A stretch of DNA of 7,501 nucleotides. It comes from Bacillota bacterium. GTDB taxonomy: Bacteria; Bacillota; Dethiobacteria; DTU022. Below are positions 6,701 through 7,501 of this stretch, piece after piece. Every line of letters begins with the position of its first letter. Positions within the stretch are counted from its first letter, which is position 1. Where the stretch lies: the NCBI GenBank assembly GCA_012510325.1, contig JAAZIG010000022.1, forward strand, positions 1 through 7,501. The letters run 5' to 3'. The translations under genes were made by a program, and so were the position numbers. Below the pieces are notes generated by a model, which was not told the origin of the DNA, did no database searches, and saw only the letters and a program-made list of their open reading frames with translations.

Positions 6701-6766
6701 AAAATAGCAACTGCGGCAACAAATTTAATATATGCAAAATAAGGCAAAATGTGAAGTTGCTATTTT
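6701..6766. repeat. 12-bp perfect inverted repeat flanking the PFOR promoter (putative operator)
   Basis: AAAATAGCAACT (6701-6712) is the exact reverse complement of AGTTGCTATTTT (6755-6766). The arms are 54 bp apart centre to centre, about five helical turns, and bracket the predicted -35 and -10 boxes. One arm touches the -35 box and the other covers about +9 to +20. A third copy of the core TGCTATTTT lies at 6774-6782, 16 bp from the copy at 6758-6766 and in the same direction. This layout suggests a regulator binding site rather than an RNA hairpin, because the distal arm lies upstream of the predicted transcription start. Confidence 0.6.
6727..6755 (-). promoter_or_regulatory. Sigma-A type promoter of the PFOR gene
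   Basis: Read on the minus strand, the -35 box is TTCACA (6755-6750), the spacer is 17 bp and the -10 box is TATATT (6732-6727). Each box matches 5/6 of the consensus. Transcription would start near 6720. The region is markedly more AT-rich than the surrounding DNA, as expected for a promoter. Confidence 0.7.
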
Positions 6767-6782
6767 TAGTCAGTGCTATTTT

Positions 6783-6915
6783 ACAACAAGAGCGGGACAC
6801 TGTAAAACAAAATTATCTCGATCAATTTCAGATCATCCGGCGGGGTGTCGTTCAGGGCCGTTCCGCCGGGGACAGTTCTCTCTCGGACTTATGTCAACGG
6901 GGCCGCACCATTTAA
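6783..6915. other. Intergenic DNA between PFOR promoter region and RACo-like gene terminator
   Basis: I see no gene here. Frames that stay open have no ribosome binding site and no recognisable product. A 7-bp inverted repeat CCGGCGG/CCGCCGG (6837-6843/6863-6869) with a 19-nt loop is visible but has no T tract. The composition turns GC-rich again from about 6835. Confidence 0.5.
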
Positions 6916-6947
6916 ACGGGCTGCAACAGATTTCTGTCACAGCCCGT
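6911..6947 (-). terminator. Terminator of the RACo-like gene
   Basis: On the minus strand ACGGGCTGTGACAG (6947-6934) pairs with CTGTTGCAGCCCGT (6929-6916) over 14 bp, including two G-U wobbles, around an AAAT loop. A short TTT run follows. The wobbles would be A-C mismatches on the plus strand, so the hairpin fits minus-strand RNA best. It lies 36 nt past the stop codon at 6984 and makes PFOR a separate transcription unit. Confidence 0.7.
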
Positions 6948-6983
6948 GATGTCGGTCAGCAGAGCAATGCCGTCACCGCCACC

Positions 6984-7501
6984 CTATTTTGCTTCAAAGG
7001 CGAGCGCTTTGATGAAAGCCTCCTGGAAATCCGCTCTCGCAGAGAGCTCCACATGCTCAACCAGATCGGGCAGGGCAAGAGCCCGGGCCCGCTCGCTCCG
7101 CGAGATGAGCGCCATTCTGGCCCCCCGGCCGGCGGCGTTGCCCACCGCCGTGATCTTCTCCAGAGGGATTGACGGAAGCAGTCCGATCTCCCGGGCGCTC
7201 TCTCTGCGAATATAGTTGCCGAAGGCGCCAGCGAGGAGCACCTGATCGAGATCGCCTACCTGCAGCCCCGCCTCCTGGAGCAGCACCTGCAGCCCGGCGT
7301 AGAGCGCTCCTTTGGCCAGCTGCAGCTCGCGGATATCGGGCTGCGTCAGCAAAACCTCCCGGGCCCGGTAACCCTCGCTGCTGTCGGCAAGGATAAAGCT
7401 GTAGCCCCCTTTTCCGGGGCGCAGCCTCGCTTTCAGCTGCGGCGGCAGTTTTTGCCCCGTTGTCTCCGGATTGGCCAGCCGTCCGGAGGGCTCGATCACA
7501 C
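6984..7501 (-). CDS. RACo-type corrinoid activation protein (DUF4445/ASKHA ATPase), C-terminal part
   Basis: The last 171 or so residues of a gene that starts beyond the right edge; the stop is TAG at 6986-6984. The visible part matches the C-terminal ASKHA domain (DUF4445) of reductive activators of corrinoid proteins: VIEPSGRL at the edge, the TQPDIRELQLAKGALYAG block, the LLAGAFGNYI motif, the IGLLPSIPLEKITAVGNAAG block, and a final VEHVELSARADFQ segment. In full-length members an N-terminal [2Fe-2S] ferredoxin domain passes electrons and ATP hydrolysis drives reduction of inactive Co(II) corrinoid to Co(I). Partners are corrinoid iron-sulfur proteins of the Wood-Ljungdahl pathway or methyltransferase systems. 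The N-terminal domain is not visible, so the subfamily (acsV-like or methyltransferase-linked) cannot be assigned. The apparent start at 7499 is only the window edge. Confidence 0.88.
   Translation of the reverse strand, partial: VIEPSGRLANPETTGQKLPPQLKARLRPGKGGYSFILADSSEGYRAREVLLTQPDIRELQLAKGALYAGLQVLLQEAGLQVGDLDQVLLAGAFGNYIRRESAREIGLLPSIPLEKITAVGNAAGRGARMALISRSERARALALPDLVEHVELSARADFQEAFIKALAFEAK

Noticed and set aside
6837..6869. Inverted repeat CCGGCGG/CCGCCGG upstream of the PFOR promoter
   Set aside because: Seven pairs with a 19-nt loop in GC-rich DNA can occur by chance, and no T tract follows.
6732..7172. Plus-strand frame of 146 codons across the PFOR upstream region
   Set aside because: It overlaps the PFOR promoter and the conserved RACo-like coding region, and has no family resemblance.

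Overview
The window looks like chromosomal DNA of a moderately GC-rich anaerobic Firmicute of the clostridial type (Peptococcaceae, Thermacetogenium or Syntrophomonas-like). The evidence is the DUF1659/DUF2922 small-gene pair, strong AGGAGG-type ribosome binding sites, a sporulation-type sigma-H-like promoter, a one-chain pyruvate:ferredoxin oxidoreductase and a RACo-type corrinoid activator. The exact genus cannot be read from the sequence.

Layout. Positions 1-199 are the 3' end of a group II intron: the last 37 codons of its reverse transcriptase/maturase, then domain V and domain VI. Positions 200-373 hold no gene I can support. A sigma-A type promoter (351-379) then drives two tiny genes, DUF1659 (424-651) and DUF2922 (690-908), closed by a strong terminator (931-963). 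Next, on the same strand, are a leaderless trypsin-like serine protease (1041-2153) and, behind a sigma-H-like promoter (2202-2230), a cysteine-rich DUF1847 protein (2257-3006). A hairpin at 3037-3072 separates this plus-strand block from the convergent minus-strand block and can serve both sides.

The minus strand carries the 1177-residue pyruvate:ferredoxin oxidoreductase (3097-6630) with all TPP and three [4Fe-4S] cluster ligands present. Its promoter (6727-6755) is bracketed by a perfect 12-bp inverted repeat, a likely operator. Further upstream, and separated by its own terminator, is the C-terminal part of a RACo/DUF4445 ASKHA-ATPase gene that runs off the right edge.

How the genes fit: PFOR links pyruvate and acetyl-CoA to ferredoxin, and RACo-type proteins reductively reactivate corrinoid methyl carriers. 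Together they suggest a corrinoid- and acetyl-CoA-based anaerobic metabolism (Wood-Ljungdahl or methyltransferase type), but the two genes appear to be separate transcription units. The left-hand genes are poorly characterised families. I see no evidence for a defence system, CRISPR array, tRNA or rRNA. The most unusual items are the intron tail, the operator-like repeats around the PFOR promoter and the sigma-H-like promoter before the DUF1847 gene.
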